36,049 bases of DNA from a virus: positions 1 through 36,049 of the IMG/VR virus record IMGVR_UViG_3300013132_002191; one strand, given 5' to 3'. Under the pieces are notes generated by a model. That model searched no databases. It was not told the origin of the DNA and saw only the letters and a program-made list of their open reading frames with translations. The stretch's first letter is position 1. Every line of letters starts with the position of its first letter. Of this stretch, positions 16,379-25,324 are shown in pieces. A program made the position numbers and the translations under genes.

Positions 16379-16968
16379 TGATTAAAATTTATAATAATCT
16401 ATTAACAAAAACGGAGTTAGAAGAAATTCATGACACATTTCTTCATCTTCGTAAAATTGAAAGTCCAAAAATAGAGTCTGAAAATACAAATAAATTTTAT
16501 GTTGATAATGTTTGCGGTATACATGATCTGAATATAGTGAACAAGCATGCAGCAAAATTGACAGAAATAATTTGTAAAGATTATGGCAGCAATTATAGAT
16601 TTAATAATACCTATATTAGAATGTATTTTAATAATTCTTATCTAAGATTTCACACTGATAGAAAAGACCTAGATATTACGTTGTCTGTAAATATATTTTC
16701 TAATGTAGAATATGATTGGCCTATACACATATCCGAAACTTTATACTCTGGTGATGATTGGGATATGACACATACTATAGATGAATATGCAAAAACTAGT
16801 AAAGAATATATTACCAAAGCAGGGCAGGGTATAGCGTGTTATGGTAGAAAGAATGTACATTGGAGAGACACGTTAGTGTGTAAAGAGGGGCAGTATGTGT
16901 TACAAGCTTTTTATCATTGGAAAGAAAAGGAAACATTTGGAAAACAGGTAGAGATAAGCTATGAATAA
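16378..16968 (+). CDS. 2-oxoglutarate/Fe(II)-dependent oxygenase-like protein
   Basis: The 196-residue product has the double-stranded beta-helix signature: LRFHTDRKDLDITLSVNI gives His92-x-Asp94, and YGRKNVHWRDTL gives the distal His161 with a nearby Arg for 2-oxoglutarate. Such enzymes hydroxylate proteins, small molecules or nucleic acid bases. It overlaps the queD stop (TAATG), which makes a role in base modification possible but unproven. The next gene starts 8 bases before its stop. Confidence 0.7.
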   Translation: MIKIYNNLLTKTELEEIHDTFLHLRKIESPKIESENTNKFYVDNVCGIHDLNIVNKHAAKLTEIICKDYGSNYRFNNTYIRMYFNNSYLRFHTDRKDLDITLSVNIFSNVEYDWPIHISETLYSGDDWDMTHTIDEYAKTSKEYITKAGQGIACYGRKNVHWRDTLVCKEGQYVLQAFYHWKEKETFGKQVEISYE

Positions 16969-17143
16969 TAAGGATAGATTAGAACATCTTAAAAAAGAAC
17001 ATAAAGCATTAGATAGTTTTATTGCAGATAAACAAAAAAATTATGTGCAAGGTGAAGAGTTAAATAGACTGAAGAAAAGAAAACTTCAATTAAAAGACGA
17101 GATAACTAAATTAGAACAACATGAAAATATGCCTATTAGGTGA
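16961..17143 (+). CDS. DUF465-like helical hairpin protein
   Basis: The 60-residue product consists of two charged helices: LEHLKKEHKALDSFIADKQ and a second one with LNRLKKRKLQLKDEITKLE. This spacing is that of the small DUF465 (YdcH-type) proteins. The function is unknown. Its 3' end overlaps gene 47 by 23 bases. Confidence 0.75.
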   Translation: MNNKDRLEHLKKEHKALDSFIADKQKNYVQGEELNRLKKRKLQLKDEITKLEQHENMPIR

Positions 17144-18176
17144 TACTCATTTCGGTGTTAGAAATGATTCAAGATCATTTCATAACTATTATGAAAAATT
17201 TTATTCTGAACTATTCTTTCCATACTTACTAGAACATAATATAAAAGATATTATTCAACTAGGTGATCTTTTTGATCGACGTAAATATGTAAACTTTCTT
17301 ACACTGTCAGAATCCAAACGATATTTCTTTGATAAAGTACAACAACATAACTTTAATATGATTGCATTATTGGGCAATCATGATATTTTTTGGAAAGAAA
17401 GTCTGGCTATCAATTCGCCAGAATTGTTGTTATCAGATTATAATAATATTCACATAGTACACGATGCAGAAACTATATCCATAAAGAATGTAAATATAGA
17501 TTTTGTTCCTTGGATATGTAAAGAAAATGAAGTATCTGTATTAGAATTTATAAATCAATCTAGCTCTAATATATGTGTGGGGCACTTTGAACTTGCTGGA
17601 TTTGATATGATGAAGGGTATACCTAATCATGATGGTAAAGATAGTAATTTTTTAAATAAGTACAAACATGTATTCAGTGGGCATTATCATACATCATCGT
17701 CCAAAGGAAATATATCTTATCTAGGTACTCCTTATCAATTAACATGGATAGACTACGGAGACCCCAAAGGTTTTTATATCTTTGATACCGACACAAATGA
17801 ATTAGAATTTGTGCAGAATAATTATGAGATGTTTGTAAAATACTATTATAATGAAACTAAAGAAGATCCAAGGTCAATTGATACTTCTTTTATGGAAGAT
17901 AAGATAGTAAAATTAATTGTAGTAGATAAGAAAGATTTTTCATTATTTGATAATTTTGTAGAAAGAATCTATAAGCGAAATCCAATAGAATTAAAGATTA
18001 TAGAAGACTTATCCGATTTTGAAACATCTGCTATAGATGACAATTTAAATTTAGAAGATACCATGACCCTATTGTCTGAGTATGTAGAAGGATTGGAAAC
18101 AGATGCGGATAAACAACGTATAAAGACATTACTAAAGGAATTATATGTCGAAGCGCATGATTATGAGGATACATGA
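17121..18176 (+). CDS. 47: gp47 recombination nuclease subunit (SbcD/Mre11-like)
   Basis: With gp46 it forms the nuclease that resects double-strand ends for recombination-dependent replication. The metallophosphoesterase motifs are present: GDTHFG (7-12), GDLFDRRK (48-55), GNHD (85-88), then GHFE and SGHYHTSS near residue 190. The 351 residues compare with 339 in T4. It is followed after 6 bases by gene 46, the conserved pair. Confidence 0.97.
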   Translation: MKICLLGDTHFGVRNDSRSFHNYYEKFYSELFFPYLLEHNIKDIIQLGDLFDRRKYVNFLTLSESKRYFFDKVQQHNFNMIALLGNHDIFWKESLAINSPELLLSDYNNIHIVHDAETISIKNVNIDFVPWICKENEVSVLEFINQSSSNICVGHFELAGFDMMKGIPNHDGKDSNFLNKYKHVFSGHYHTSSSKGNISYLGTPYQLTWIDYGDPKGFYIFDTDTNELEFVQNNYEMFVKYYYNETKEDPRSIDTSFMEDKIVKLIVVDKKDFSLFDNFVERIYKRNPIELKIIEDLSDFETSAIDDNLNLEDTMTLLSEYVEGLETDADKQRIKTLLKELYVEAHDYEDT

Positions 18177-18182
18177 TAGCGA

Positions 18183-19895
18183 ATGATAAAATTTAAAAAG
18201 ATATCCTGGCGCAATTTTTTATCTACAGGAAATCAAGCTACAATAATTCAATTAGATAAAAATGCGTCCACATTAATTATTGGTGAGAATGGCGCAGGCA
18301 AAAGTACCATTCTCGATGCTATTTGTTTTGCTTTATTCGGAAAGGCATTTCGAAATATCAATAAACCGCAATTAGTTAATTCTATCAATCAAAAGAATTG
18401 TGTGGTTGATTTAGAATTCTCTATTGGTAGAAAAGAATATAAAGTAATACGAGGTATGAAGCCTGGTATTTTTGAAATTTATTTAGATGGTAATTTACTT
18501 TCTCAAGATGCAGCTTCACGTGATTATCAAAAACATCTTGAGGATAAGATTTTAAAGCTAAATTACAAATCATTTACTCAAATTGTAATACTTGGTTCCG
18601 CATCCTTTACTCCTTTTATGCAATTAGCACAGGGTTCGCGCAGGGAAGTGATAGAGGATATTCTAGATATTCAAATATTTTCTATTATGAATAACATTCT
18701 CAAAGTTCGTATGAATGAATTACGAGAACAAATACGTGATCTAGATACTAAAATTGAAATAGGCAAACAAAAGGTAAAGCTACAAAGCGAGTATATTCGT
18801 CAACTTGAGAATGATCAAAAGAAACGAGAAGAAGATGTTCTACAATCCGTTAATACCGCACAAGGAAATATACAAAGCCTACTACACCATGCAAAGGAAT
18901 ACGAAGAACAACTTAAAACGCTTAAAGGCAACATCTCGGATGAGGCAACCGCTGTACAGAGAAGAACAGAACTGGTCGGATTGCTTAAGTCGCTCAATCT
19001 ACGTATCCAAAATGCTAGGGATCAAATCGATTTCTATGAGGAACATGATAATTGTCCAACATGCGCTCAATTTCTTGCAGGAAATCTTAAAGCTTCAGCG
19101 ATTGAAAAGCACACACATAAGATCGAGGAAATCAATACAGCACTTGATTCTCTCAACAACAAAATCGAAGAAGTTGAAAACAGAATTGATGCAATTTCTG
19201 TTATTAAAAATGAAATTGCCGATATACAGGATAAAATCATTGAGGCCAAACAACAAATTATCATCGAACAAAACTTTATCAAAAAGATACAAACAGAAAC
19301 AGAAAGATATACTGATTCAGAGAACAGTTTGGTTAGCGCTAAGGGAACACTCAAAAGTCTTGCCAAAGAAGTTGTACAGACGTCAGAAAGTAAAAGTAAA
19401 CTCAAAGAGGACTCGTATTATTTTGACGCCTGTGCCACGTTACTCAAAGATACTGGAATCAAGACTAGAATTATAAAACAGTATTTGCCTGTTATTAATA
19501 AATTAGTAAATAAATATCTAACAGCAATGGACTTCTTTGTGTCATTTGAATTAGATGAAGCATTCAACGAAGTAATTAAGTCAAGACATCGAGATGAATT
19601 TAGTTATGCTTCATTTAGTGAAGGTGAAAAACAGCGTATTGATCTTGCATTAATATTTACTTGGCGAACTATAGCTAAGATGAAAAATAGTGCATCCACA
19701 AATCTTTTATTACTAGATGAAGTATTTGATTCAAGCCTTGATGCTAATGGTACAGACTATGTTATGCAATTATTGAATACAATCGGGGATGATACCAATG
19801 TGTTTATCATTAGTCATAAGGGTGATCAATTGTTAGATAAGTTTAGTAATTTAATTAAATTTGAGAAGCACCAAAATTTTAGTAGGATAGTATAA
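18183..19895 (+). CDS. 46: gp46 recombination nuclease subunit (SbcC/Rad50-like)
   Basis: This is an ABC-type ATPase with Walker A GENGAGKST (34-42), a long coiled coil interrupted by the zinc hook NCPTC (about 290-294), the signature region FSEGEKQRIDLAL, and Walker B LLLLDEVFDSSLD (about 507-519). The 570 residues match T4 gp46 (560). The stop overlaps the start of the deformylase gene. Confidence 0.97.
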   Translation: MIKFKKISWRNFLSTGNQATIIQLDKNASTLIIGENGAGKSTILDAICFALFGKAFRNINKPQLVNSINQKNCVVDLEFSIGRKEYKVIRGMKPGIFEIYLDGNLLSQDAASRDYQKHLEDKILKLNYKSFTQIVILGSASFTPFMQLAQGSRREVIEDILDIQIFSIMNNILKVRMNELREQIRDLDTKIEIGKQKVKLQSEYIRQLENDQKKREEDVLQSVNTAQGNIQSLLHHAKEYEEQLKTLKGNISDEATAVQRRTELVGLLKSLNLRIQNARDQIDFYEEHDNCPTCAQFLAGNLKASAIEKHTHKIEEINTALDSLNNKIEEVENRIDAISVIKNEIADIQDKIIEAKQQIIIEQNFIKKIQTETERYTDSENSLVSAKGTLKSLAKEVVQTSESKSKLKEDSYYFDACATLLKDTGIKTRIIKQYLPVINKLVNKYLTAMDFFVSFELDEAFNEVIKSRHRDEFSYASFSEGEKQRIDLALIFTWRTIAKMKNSASTNLLLLDEVFDSSLDANGTDYVMQLLNTIGDDTNVFIISHKGDQLLDKFSNLIKFEKHQNFSRIV

Positions 19896-20482
19896 TGATC
19901 GTACGAAAAAGTCAATTACAATTAGTGCCCTCGAATAGTCCAATTCTAAATAAAAAACCTGATGTTTATAATTTTGATGAACATAAAGATACTACAGAAA
20001 TGTTTGCCAATCTTATGTTTGAGCGAATGAAAGAATTGGGAGGGATGGGGTTATCTGCTAATCAGGTTGGTATAGATACCCAATTCTTCACTATGGGTTT
20101 AGATCTTCTTCGTATAGATGTATTTAATCCTAAAATTATTTCCTCGACAGGTGAAACTTCTTCTGAAGAAGGATGCCTATCTTTTCCAGGTATTTTTCTT
20201 CAGATTAAAAGACCATTAAATATTGAAGTAGAATATCAAAATGCACAAGGAGAAACTGTTAGAACAAAATTAACTGGACTAACAGCTAGAATTTTTCTTC
20301 ATGAATATGATCATATGATGGGGAAAACATTTAAGTCAAAAGTATCGCAATTAAAATGGGCATCGGCAGAAAAGAAACTTAAGAATGTACGTGATAAACT
20401 AAAGAAACAAATTAGACAACGTTACATAGCAGACACGTATAAGGAAATGTCAAATGTCAACAATCAATCTACAGGAGTATGA
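19895..20482 (+). CDS. def: Peptide deformylase
   Basis: The enzyme removes the formyl group from new proteins. All three motifs are there: GLSANQVGI (52-60), EEGCLSFPG (91-99) with the metal-binding Cys94, and HEYDH (136-140). Peptide deformylases are known auxiliary genes of marine T4-like phages. At 195 residues it has a basic C-terminal extension (KLKKQIRQRY) beyond the short phage form. It is coupled to gene 46 by a 1-base overlap. A tRNA with initiator traits lies 15 kb downstream. Confidence 0.95.
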   Translation: MIVRKSQLQLVPSNSPILNKKPDVYNFDEHKDTTEMFANLMFERMKELGGMGLSANQVGIDTQFFTMGLDLLRIDVFNPKIISSTGETSSEEGCLSFPGIFLQIKRPLNIEVEYQNAQGETVRTKLTGLTARIFLHEYDHMMGKTFKSKVSQLKWASAEKKLKNVRDKLKKQIRQRYIADTYKEMSNVNNQSTGV

Positions 20483-20867
20483 AAATAGTTTTGATTTTGG
20501 TTTTACAGCTGTAGACTCAGAAGAAAATATAGTAGAAAAACCTGTAGTAAATACTCAGGAGATAGTTCAACCAGTATCTGACGAAATAGCCGCACTCAAA
20601 GAAACAATTGAGGCAGTCTATGCAAAATTGGACAATCTTGAGGAAGTCATATTGGCAGGTTCTGGTGCATCGTTTGATATTGATTCTTATAAAGGTCTCG
20701 TTGACAAAGAAGCATCAACAAAACTCAAAACATTAGAAGGGTTAATTATGCCTCTTCTAGTGAATCTTATGAAAAATCCTACCAAGGATTACATCAAATG
20801 GCCGAATAGAGTACCTGTGATAGAGGCGCAGATAGCCAAAATATTAGCTATAACTAGACCATCTTAG
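20454..20867 (+). CDS. Hypothetical phage protein
   Basis: The 137-residue product has an acidic N-terminus, a short coiled coil (IAALKETIEAVYAKLDNLEE), and a C-terminal helical part with NPTKDYIKWPNRVPVIEAQI. I recall this last motif from conserved hypotheticals of marine T4-like phages. The gene overlaps the deformylase by 29 bases. No function can be given. Confidence 0.7.
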   Translation: MSTINLQEYENSFDFGFTAVDSEENIVEKPVVNTQEIVQPVSDEIAALKETIEAVYAKLDNLEEVILAGSGASFDIDSYKGLVDKEASTKLKTLEGLIMPLLVNLMKNPTKDYIKWPNRVPVIEAQIAKILAITRPS

Positions 20868-20920
20868 TAAGTCATTGATATTTAAAAATCTTTTTTCTGA
20901 TGTGTTTCTAGCAAAAAGTA

Positions 20921-20949
20921 TTGACACCTGTTACTATCTAATATATAAT
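20921..20949 (+). promoter_or_regulatory. Consensus sigma70 promoter
   Basis: TTGACA (20921-20926), a 17-base spacer and TATAAT (20944-20949) are a perfect match to the bacterial housekeeping promoter. It lies 24 bases before the next start, with GAGGAG as ribosome site. It should act early, before phage sigma factors are made. Confidence 0.9.
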
Positions 20950-20972
20950 AAGGTATATTGTGAGGAGTAGTA

Positions 20973-23114
20973 ATGTCAATCAAAAATATATCGAATCAAA
21001 AATCTGTGCTGGCAAAATTATTGGCACAAGAGAATCTCACCGTAGAACATAAAAAAGTTCCTACAGCATACTTTGATCCCAAAAATAGAGTCCTATGTCT
21101 TCCAATATGGAAAGACATGAGTTCCGACGTCTATGACTTATTAGTGGGGCATGAAGTCGGGCATGCTTGGGAAACACCGGCCGAAGGTTGGCACACTGCT
21201 ATTGAAGCTAAGGGCAAAGGGTTCAAGTCCTTTTTGAATGTTGTGGAAGATGCTCGTATAGAGAAATTAATAAAATCAAGATATCCAGGTATCAAGGCCC
21301 CAATGTATCGTGGATACAAAGAACTATTCGATCAAGACTTTTTCGGTGTCAGAGAAAAAGATATTTCAACCATTAGTTTGATAGATCGCTTAAATGTGCA
21401 CTTTAAACTTGGTTCATTGATGAATGTGCCATTTAAAGATATAGAACAAATTTTCGTAACTAGGATGGATAATCTTAAATCCTGGGATGACGTATATGCT
21501 CTAGCATCTGATTTGTATGATTATGAGAAAGCAAATCCATCCACAAATCTAGACGATCTCGAAGAAGGCGAAATGGGATTAGATGGAGATTTCGATGGAG
21601 ATTTCGATGATCTTGATGATGACGATGAAGGTACTGTCTATGGTAATAAAGGTGGCAAAGATTACGAACCTGAATCTGCAACAGATGTTGCTTTCAGAGA
21701 AAAAGAGTTAACACTTTTAACCAATGATTTTCATCCATATGTGTATGTCAATCTTAATACTGTAGATTTGAAAAAGATCATAGTTGATTACAAGACATTG
21801 TATGAGAAAACAGACTTCTCAAAGATGAATAACTATGCTGATCATTTAAAGGCTATCTTTGGATCAGACATTAGTAACGAAAAGTATGATGAAGAAAAAG
21901 ACATCTTCAATCCTACTATTCTAATGAATGACTACAAAGGTCGCAATTCAAAATTTATTGCGTATTTAGTTAAGGAGTTTGAATTACGTCGTAATGCTGC
22001 ACAATATGCAAGAGCAAGTGTATCTAAAACAGGCGAATTGGACACTGAAAAGGTATGGTCGTATAAACTTAAAGATGATCTGTTTAAACGTGTTACTAAA
22101 ATTCCTTTGGGCAAAAATCATGCTATGATTATGTTCATAGATTGGTCTGGTTCTATGAGTAACAACTTAACCAATACTATTGAACAATTTTTGATCTTAG
22201 CAGATTTTTGCAGGAAAGTAAACATTCCGTTTGAAGTTTATGCTTTTTCTGATAATGGTTTTAATTTTATGAATCGTGAAAGAGAATTAAGGAATACTGC
22301 ATTTTCTCGTAAACCAAAAGAATTATTAATTGATAATAGTCATTTTAAATTGCTTAACTTTTTGTCGTCGACTATGAGCAATTCCCAATATCGAAATGCT
22401 CAGATTAAATTGTTGCAAATTGCAAAATGTTTTGATGATGGTGATAAGTATCCTACGAGTTATTCTAGATATCGTTCAAATTTTTTACCTGCAGCAGTAA
22501 ATCTTAGTGGCACACCTCTGAATGAAGCAATTTTAGCAGCAAATTATATTGTATCTGAATATAAGAAAGTAAACAAGATTGATGTAATGAACACAATCTT
22601 TTTAACTGATGGTGATGGTGCAGACATTAATTGCATAGTAGATTCTGATAGATTATCACCAAGGTCTATTAAAGCAACCGCTGGTTCTACTTTATACAAT
22701 CTTGTTCTAACTGATAAGGCAACTAATTTATCAGTGGTTGCGAAACCTGGAGAATTAGTTACCAGTGCTCTTTTACGTATGCTTAAGGTAAAATCTGATT
22801 CAAGTATTGTAGGTTATTTTATTACCACTAGAAGTATCAAAAACACAGCTTTAAATTTAGCAGCTGCCTATGGTAGTTCAATCACTGCTGAGAAAGTACA
22901 AGAAGAAATTAGAAAAACTAAATTCTACAGTGTGAAGGATATTGGTTTTGATGAGTATTTTGTTGTTCAAACTAAAGATTTGGAAGTTCAAGAAGATAAA
23001 TTACAAGTAGAAAGTCCAAGTAAACGAGATTTCTATAAAGCATTTATGAAAAATCAAAAAGCTAAAATTATCAATCGTGTTCTTTTGAACAAATTTATTC
23101 AACAAATTGCTTGA
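20973..23114 (+). CDS. CobT-like VWA-domain protein with HExxH metallopeptidase-like motif
   Basis: The 713-residue product starts with a metallopeptidase-like region: LLVGHEVGHAWETP gives His60-Glu61-x2-His64. A helical region follows, with a strongly acidic linker around residues 196-224 (DGDFDGDFDDLDDDDEG). The C-terminal half is a von Willebrand A domain with MIDAS motif Asp390-Trp-Ser-Gly-Ser (DWSGSMS) and later TDGDGADI. It pairs with the CobS-like AAA+ ATPase next door, as CobT does in the cobaltochelatase. Such pairs are common in marine T4-like phages, mostly without CobN. A general AAA+/VWA chaperone or protease role is as likely as cobalt insertion. Confidence 0.8.
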   Translation: MSIKNISNQKSVLAKLLAQENLTVEHKKVPTAYFDPKNRVLCLPIWKDMSSDVYDLLVGHEVGHAWETPAEGWHTAIEAKGKGFKSFLNVVEDARIEKLIKSRYPGIKAPMYRGYKELFDQDFFGVREKDISTISLIDRLNVHFKLGSLMNVPFKDIEQIFVTRMDNLKSWDDVYALASDLYDYEKANPSTNLDDLEEGEMGLDGDFDGDFDDLDDDDEGTVYGNKGGKDYEPESATDVAFREKELTLLTNDFHPYVYVNLNTVDLKKIIVDYKTLYEKTDFSKMNNYADHLKAIFGSDISNEKYDEEKDIFNPTILMNDYKGRNSKFIAYLVKEFELRRNAAQYARASVSKTGELDTEKVWSYKLKDDLFKRVTKIPLGKNHAMIMFIDWSGSMSNNLTNTIEQFLILADFCRKVNIPFEVYAFSDNGFNFMNRERELRNTAFSRKPKELLIDNSHFKLLNFLSSTMSNSQYRNAQIKLLQIAKCFDDGDKYPTSYSRYRSNFLPAAVNLSGTPLNEAILAANYIVSEYKKVNKIDVMNTIFLTDGDGADINCIVDSDRLSPRSIKATAGSTLYNLVLTDKATNLSVVAKPGELVTSALLRMLKVKSDSSIVGYFITTRSIKNTALNLAAAYGSSITAEKVQEEIRKTKFYSVKDIGFDEYFVVQTKDLEVQEDKLQVESPSKRDFYKAFMKNQKAKIINRVLLNKFIQQIA

Positions 23115-23139
23115 CAATCTGTTCAATAACATATATACT
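23111..23139 (+). promoter_or_regulatory. Sigma70 promoter for the CobS-like gene
   Basis: TTGACA (23111-23116), 17 bases, TATACT (23134-23139). The -35 box overlaps the TGA stop of the preceding gene. The ribosome site GAGGAG follows, with a start codon at 23169. It is one base from consensus. Confidence 0.85.
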
Positions 23140-23168
23140 TATGTTATAACCTGAGGAGTTACTTTAAA

Positions 23169-24335
23169 ATGAAATTGTCCGATAGTCAAAAACGCGCTAT
23201 TGTTTCTGATCTAGCCAATCTGTTTGGTAAGCAAGCATCCCGTAAAGATGTTATTGACCACTTTAAAACCAAAAACGAACCTGTTCCCAATTGGTTGATC
23301 AACGGAGCACAATATCGTTTAGATAGAGGTCTTATTAATTTGTCTATGCCTATTGACACCAGTATCTCAATTAACGAAGAAGTACAATCTGAACAATTGA
23401 TACCTGCAATGCAAGCACAAGTTATATCTATTCGCCAAAAGAAAATGCTACAGGAAGTAGATAATTTAGTTCCATCTAAAGATGAGACGTATGTCCCATT
23501 TGGATTCTTCAAAGACTTAGAATCAATTGTTAAGTCTAACGCATTCTACCCTTTGTTCATTACAGGTCTATCTGGTAATGGTAAGACAACTATGGTGGAA
23601 CAAGTTTGCGCTAAGTTGAAGCGTGAATTAATTCGAGTTAATATTAGTATCGAGACAGACGAGGATGATCTAGTAGGTGGTAATACTTTGGTTGATGGTA
23701 ATGTAGTCTTTCGTGAAGGTCCAGTTATAACAGCAATGCGACGTGGTGCTATTCTATTGATTGATGAAATTGACCGTGGTAGCAATAAACTAATGTGTAT
23801 TCAAGGTATTCTTGAAGGCAAGTCATTCTTCATCAAGAAAACAGGTGAAGTAGTTTATCCCAAGAGCGGATTCAATATTATTGCGACTGCTAATACCAAA
23901 GGTCGTGGTACGGATGACGGCAAATTTATTGCAGCACAAATTTTGGATGAGGCATTTCTAGAACGCTTTCCAATCACTGTGGAACAAGAATATCCTTCGG
24001 CAGTAGTAGAACGTAAGATTATCATTAATAATATGGAAGCTGTAAATGCCGTTGATGAAGATTTTGCAGATAAGTTAGTGGGTTGGGCGGAAATTATTCG
24101 AAAGACATTTTTAGAAAGTGCTATCGACGAACTTATTTCTACTCGACGTCTTGTACATATTGTGAAAGCTTTCTCGGTGTTTAAAGATAGACAGAAAGCT
24201 ATTAATCTGTGTATCAATCGTTTTGATAGTGATACAAAAGCAGCATTTATGGATCTATACACTAAAATGGATCATGTCAAGGAAGAACAGGGGAATCAAC
24301 CAACTACGGATTCGTATGAAGAAATTCCGTTTTAA
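23169..24335 (+). CDS. cobS: CobS-like MoxR-type AAA+ ATPase
   Basis: The 388-residue product has a DNA-binding-like N-terminal helical region (1-65). The AAA+ core follows: Walker A GLSGNGKTT (133-141), EDDLVGG, Walker B LLIDEID (196-202), sensor NIIATANTKG and an arginine finger candidate in FLERF. This arrangement is CobS/MoxR. It pairs with the VWA protein upstream but has its own promoter. It is followed by a strong terminator. In bacteria CobS with CobT assists the CobN cobaltochelatase; phage versions may remodel another target. Confidence 0.87.
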   Translation: MKLSDSQKRAIVSDLANLFGKQASRKDVIDHFKTKNEPVPNWLINGAQYRLDRGLINLSMPIDTSISINEEVQSEQLIPAMQAQVISIRQKKMLQEVDNLVPSKDETYVPFGFFKDLESIVKSNAFYPLFITGLSGNGKTTMVEQVCAKLKRELIRVNISIETDEDDLVGGNTLVDGNVVFREGPVITAMRRGAILLIDEIDRGSNKLMCIQGILEGKSFFIKKTGEVVYPKSGFNIIATANTKGRGTDDGKFIAAQILDEAFLERFPITVEQEYPSAVVERKIIINNMEAVNAVDEDFADKLVGWAEIIRKTFLESAIDELISTRRLVHIVKAFSVFKDRQKAINLCINRFDSDTKAAFMDLYTKMDHVKEEQGNQPTTDSYEEIPF

Positions 24336-24353
24336 CTTAGATTAACTATTCTG

Positions 24354-24378
24354 CCCCGGTTAAAAGCCGGGGTGTTTT
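24354..24378 (+). terminator. Rho-independent terminator after the CobS-like gene
   Basis: CCCCGG (24354-24359) pairs with CCGGGG (24367-24372) across a 7-base loop, followed by TGTTTT. The GC-rich stem stands out in this AT-rich sequence. Confidence 0.85.
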
Positions 24379-24442
24379 ACTTTGAGGAATCATGGGCACA
24401 CTAATAAGTAAAGAGTGACCTATATGCAAGAGTGCGTGAGTA

Positions 24443-25324
24443 ATGAAAAAATTAAAAATTAACTTTACTGATACATGGGATTCATGTATTGAATATTTTC
24501 TAACATTATTAAGTTATCGATTTGATGTTGAAATAAGTGATGATGCAGAATATCTTCTATTCTGTGATGAAAATTTTGGAACAGAAAATAGAAAATATAG
24601 CAAAAATGATATTGTAAAAGTATTCTATACGGGTGAGAATAGAAGACCTGAGAATTATGATTGTCATTATGCTATTAGTTCTGATCATAACTTTAGTCCA
24701 TGGCATTTTAGACTGCCTTTGTATGTTGTAGATATGTGGGCTGTCGAAAATTTGCATAAGATGCATAATAGACCTTTTGGTTATCTATTCACATTGCCTA
24801 AAACCGATCTAACAACTAAAACGGATTTTTGCGCCTTTGTTCATCGCAATGGGGGCAATCCGATTCGTAACGCATTTTTTACTAAGCTAGGCAATACTTA
24901 TAAGAAAGTAAATAGTGCAGGTAAGTTACTAAACAATACTGGATTAGATTTGCCAGATGTTGCATCTAAAATAGAATATTTAAATAAACATAAGTTTAGT
25001 TTGTGTTTTGAAAATTCTTCTTATCCTGGATGGGTTACAGAAAAAATCCTACATGGATTTTATGGAAATACCATTCCCATCTATTGGGGATCTAGAACAA
25101 TTAAAAGAGACTTTAATTCTGCATCATTTATTGATTACTTCGACTATCCAACAGAAGAAGCATTAATCGAGAGAATTATTCAAATTGATAACGATGATAA
25201 GTTGTATGAAAGTATAGTTAATCAACCCAAATTTTTACATAACATTATGAATGATTGTGGAGTTCCAAACAATTTTCTTAATTGGTTTGAATCCATGGTT
25301 TACGAAAAAAGAGATCCAAGATGA
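24443..25324 (+). CDS. GT10 family fucosyltransferase-like protein
   Basis: The signature of alpha-1,3-fucosyltransferases is clear in the C-terminal half: FSLCFENSSYPGWVTEKI, then HGFYGNTIPIYWGS. Upstream blocks VKVFYTGENRRPENYDCHYA and FCAFVHRNGGNPIRNAFF also match GT10. It would move fucose or a similar sugar from a GDP donor to a glycan. It opens a glycan island in which the next genes overlap by 4-26 bases. The start has ribosome site GTGAG at 24435. Confidence 0.9.
   Translation: MKKLKINFTDTWDSCIEYFLTLLSYRFDVEISDDAEYLLFCDENFGTENRKYSKNDIVKVFYTGENRRPENYDCHYAISSDHNFSPWHFRLPLYVVDMWAVENLHKMHNRPFGYLFTLPKTDLTTKTDFCAFVHRNGGNPIRNAFFTKLGNTYKKVNSAGKLLNNTGLDLPDVASKIEYLNKHKFSLCFENSSYPGWVTEKILHGFYGNTIPIYWGSRTIKRDFNSASFIDYFDYPTEEALIERIIQIDNDDKLYESIVNQPKFLHNIMNDCGVPNNFLNWFESMVYEKRDPR

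Noticed and set aside
18805-19476. A 223-codon open frame inside gene 46
   Set aside because: It lies in another frame of the coiled-coil region, encodes a basic low-complexity product, and gene 46 is intact and certain. It is a shadow of the repetitive Glu/Lys codons.
23855-24262. Long antisense open frames opposite the CobS-like gene (also 23186-23512, 33495-33863, 19067-19405)
   Set aside because: They are antisense to clear genes, have no ribosome sites, and read as Ser/Leu/Ile-rich translations typical of the opposite strand of AT-rich coding DNA.
24379-24442. Promoter before the fucosyltransferase gene
   Set aside because: TTGAGG and TAATAA are present but the spacing (about 14) is too short, and there is no late element.
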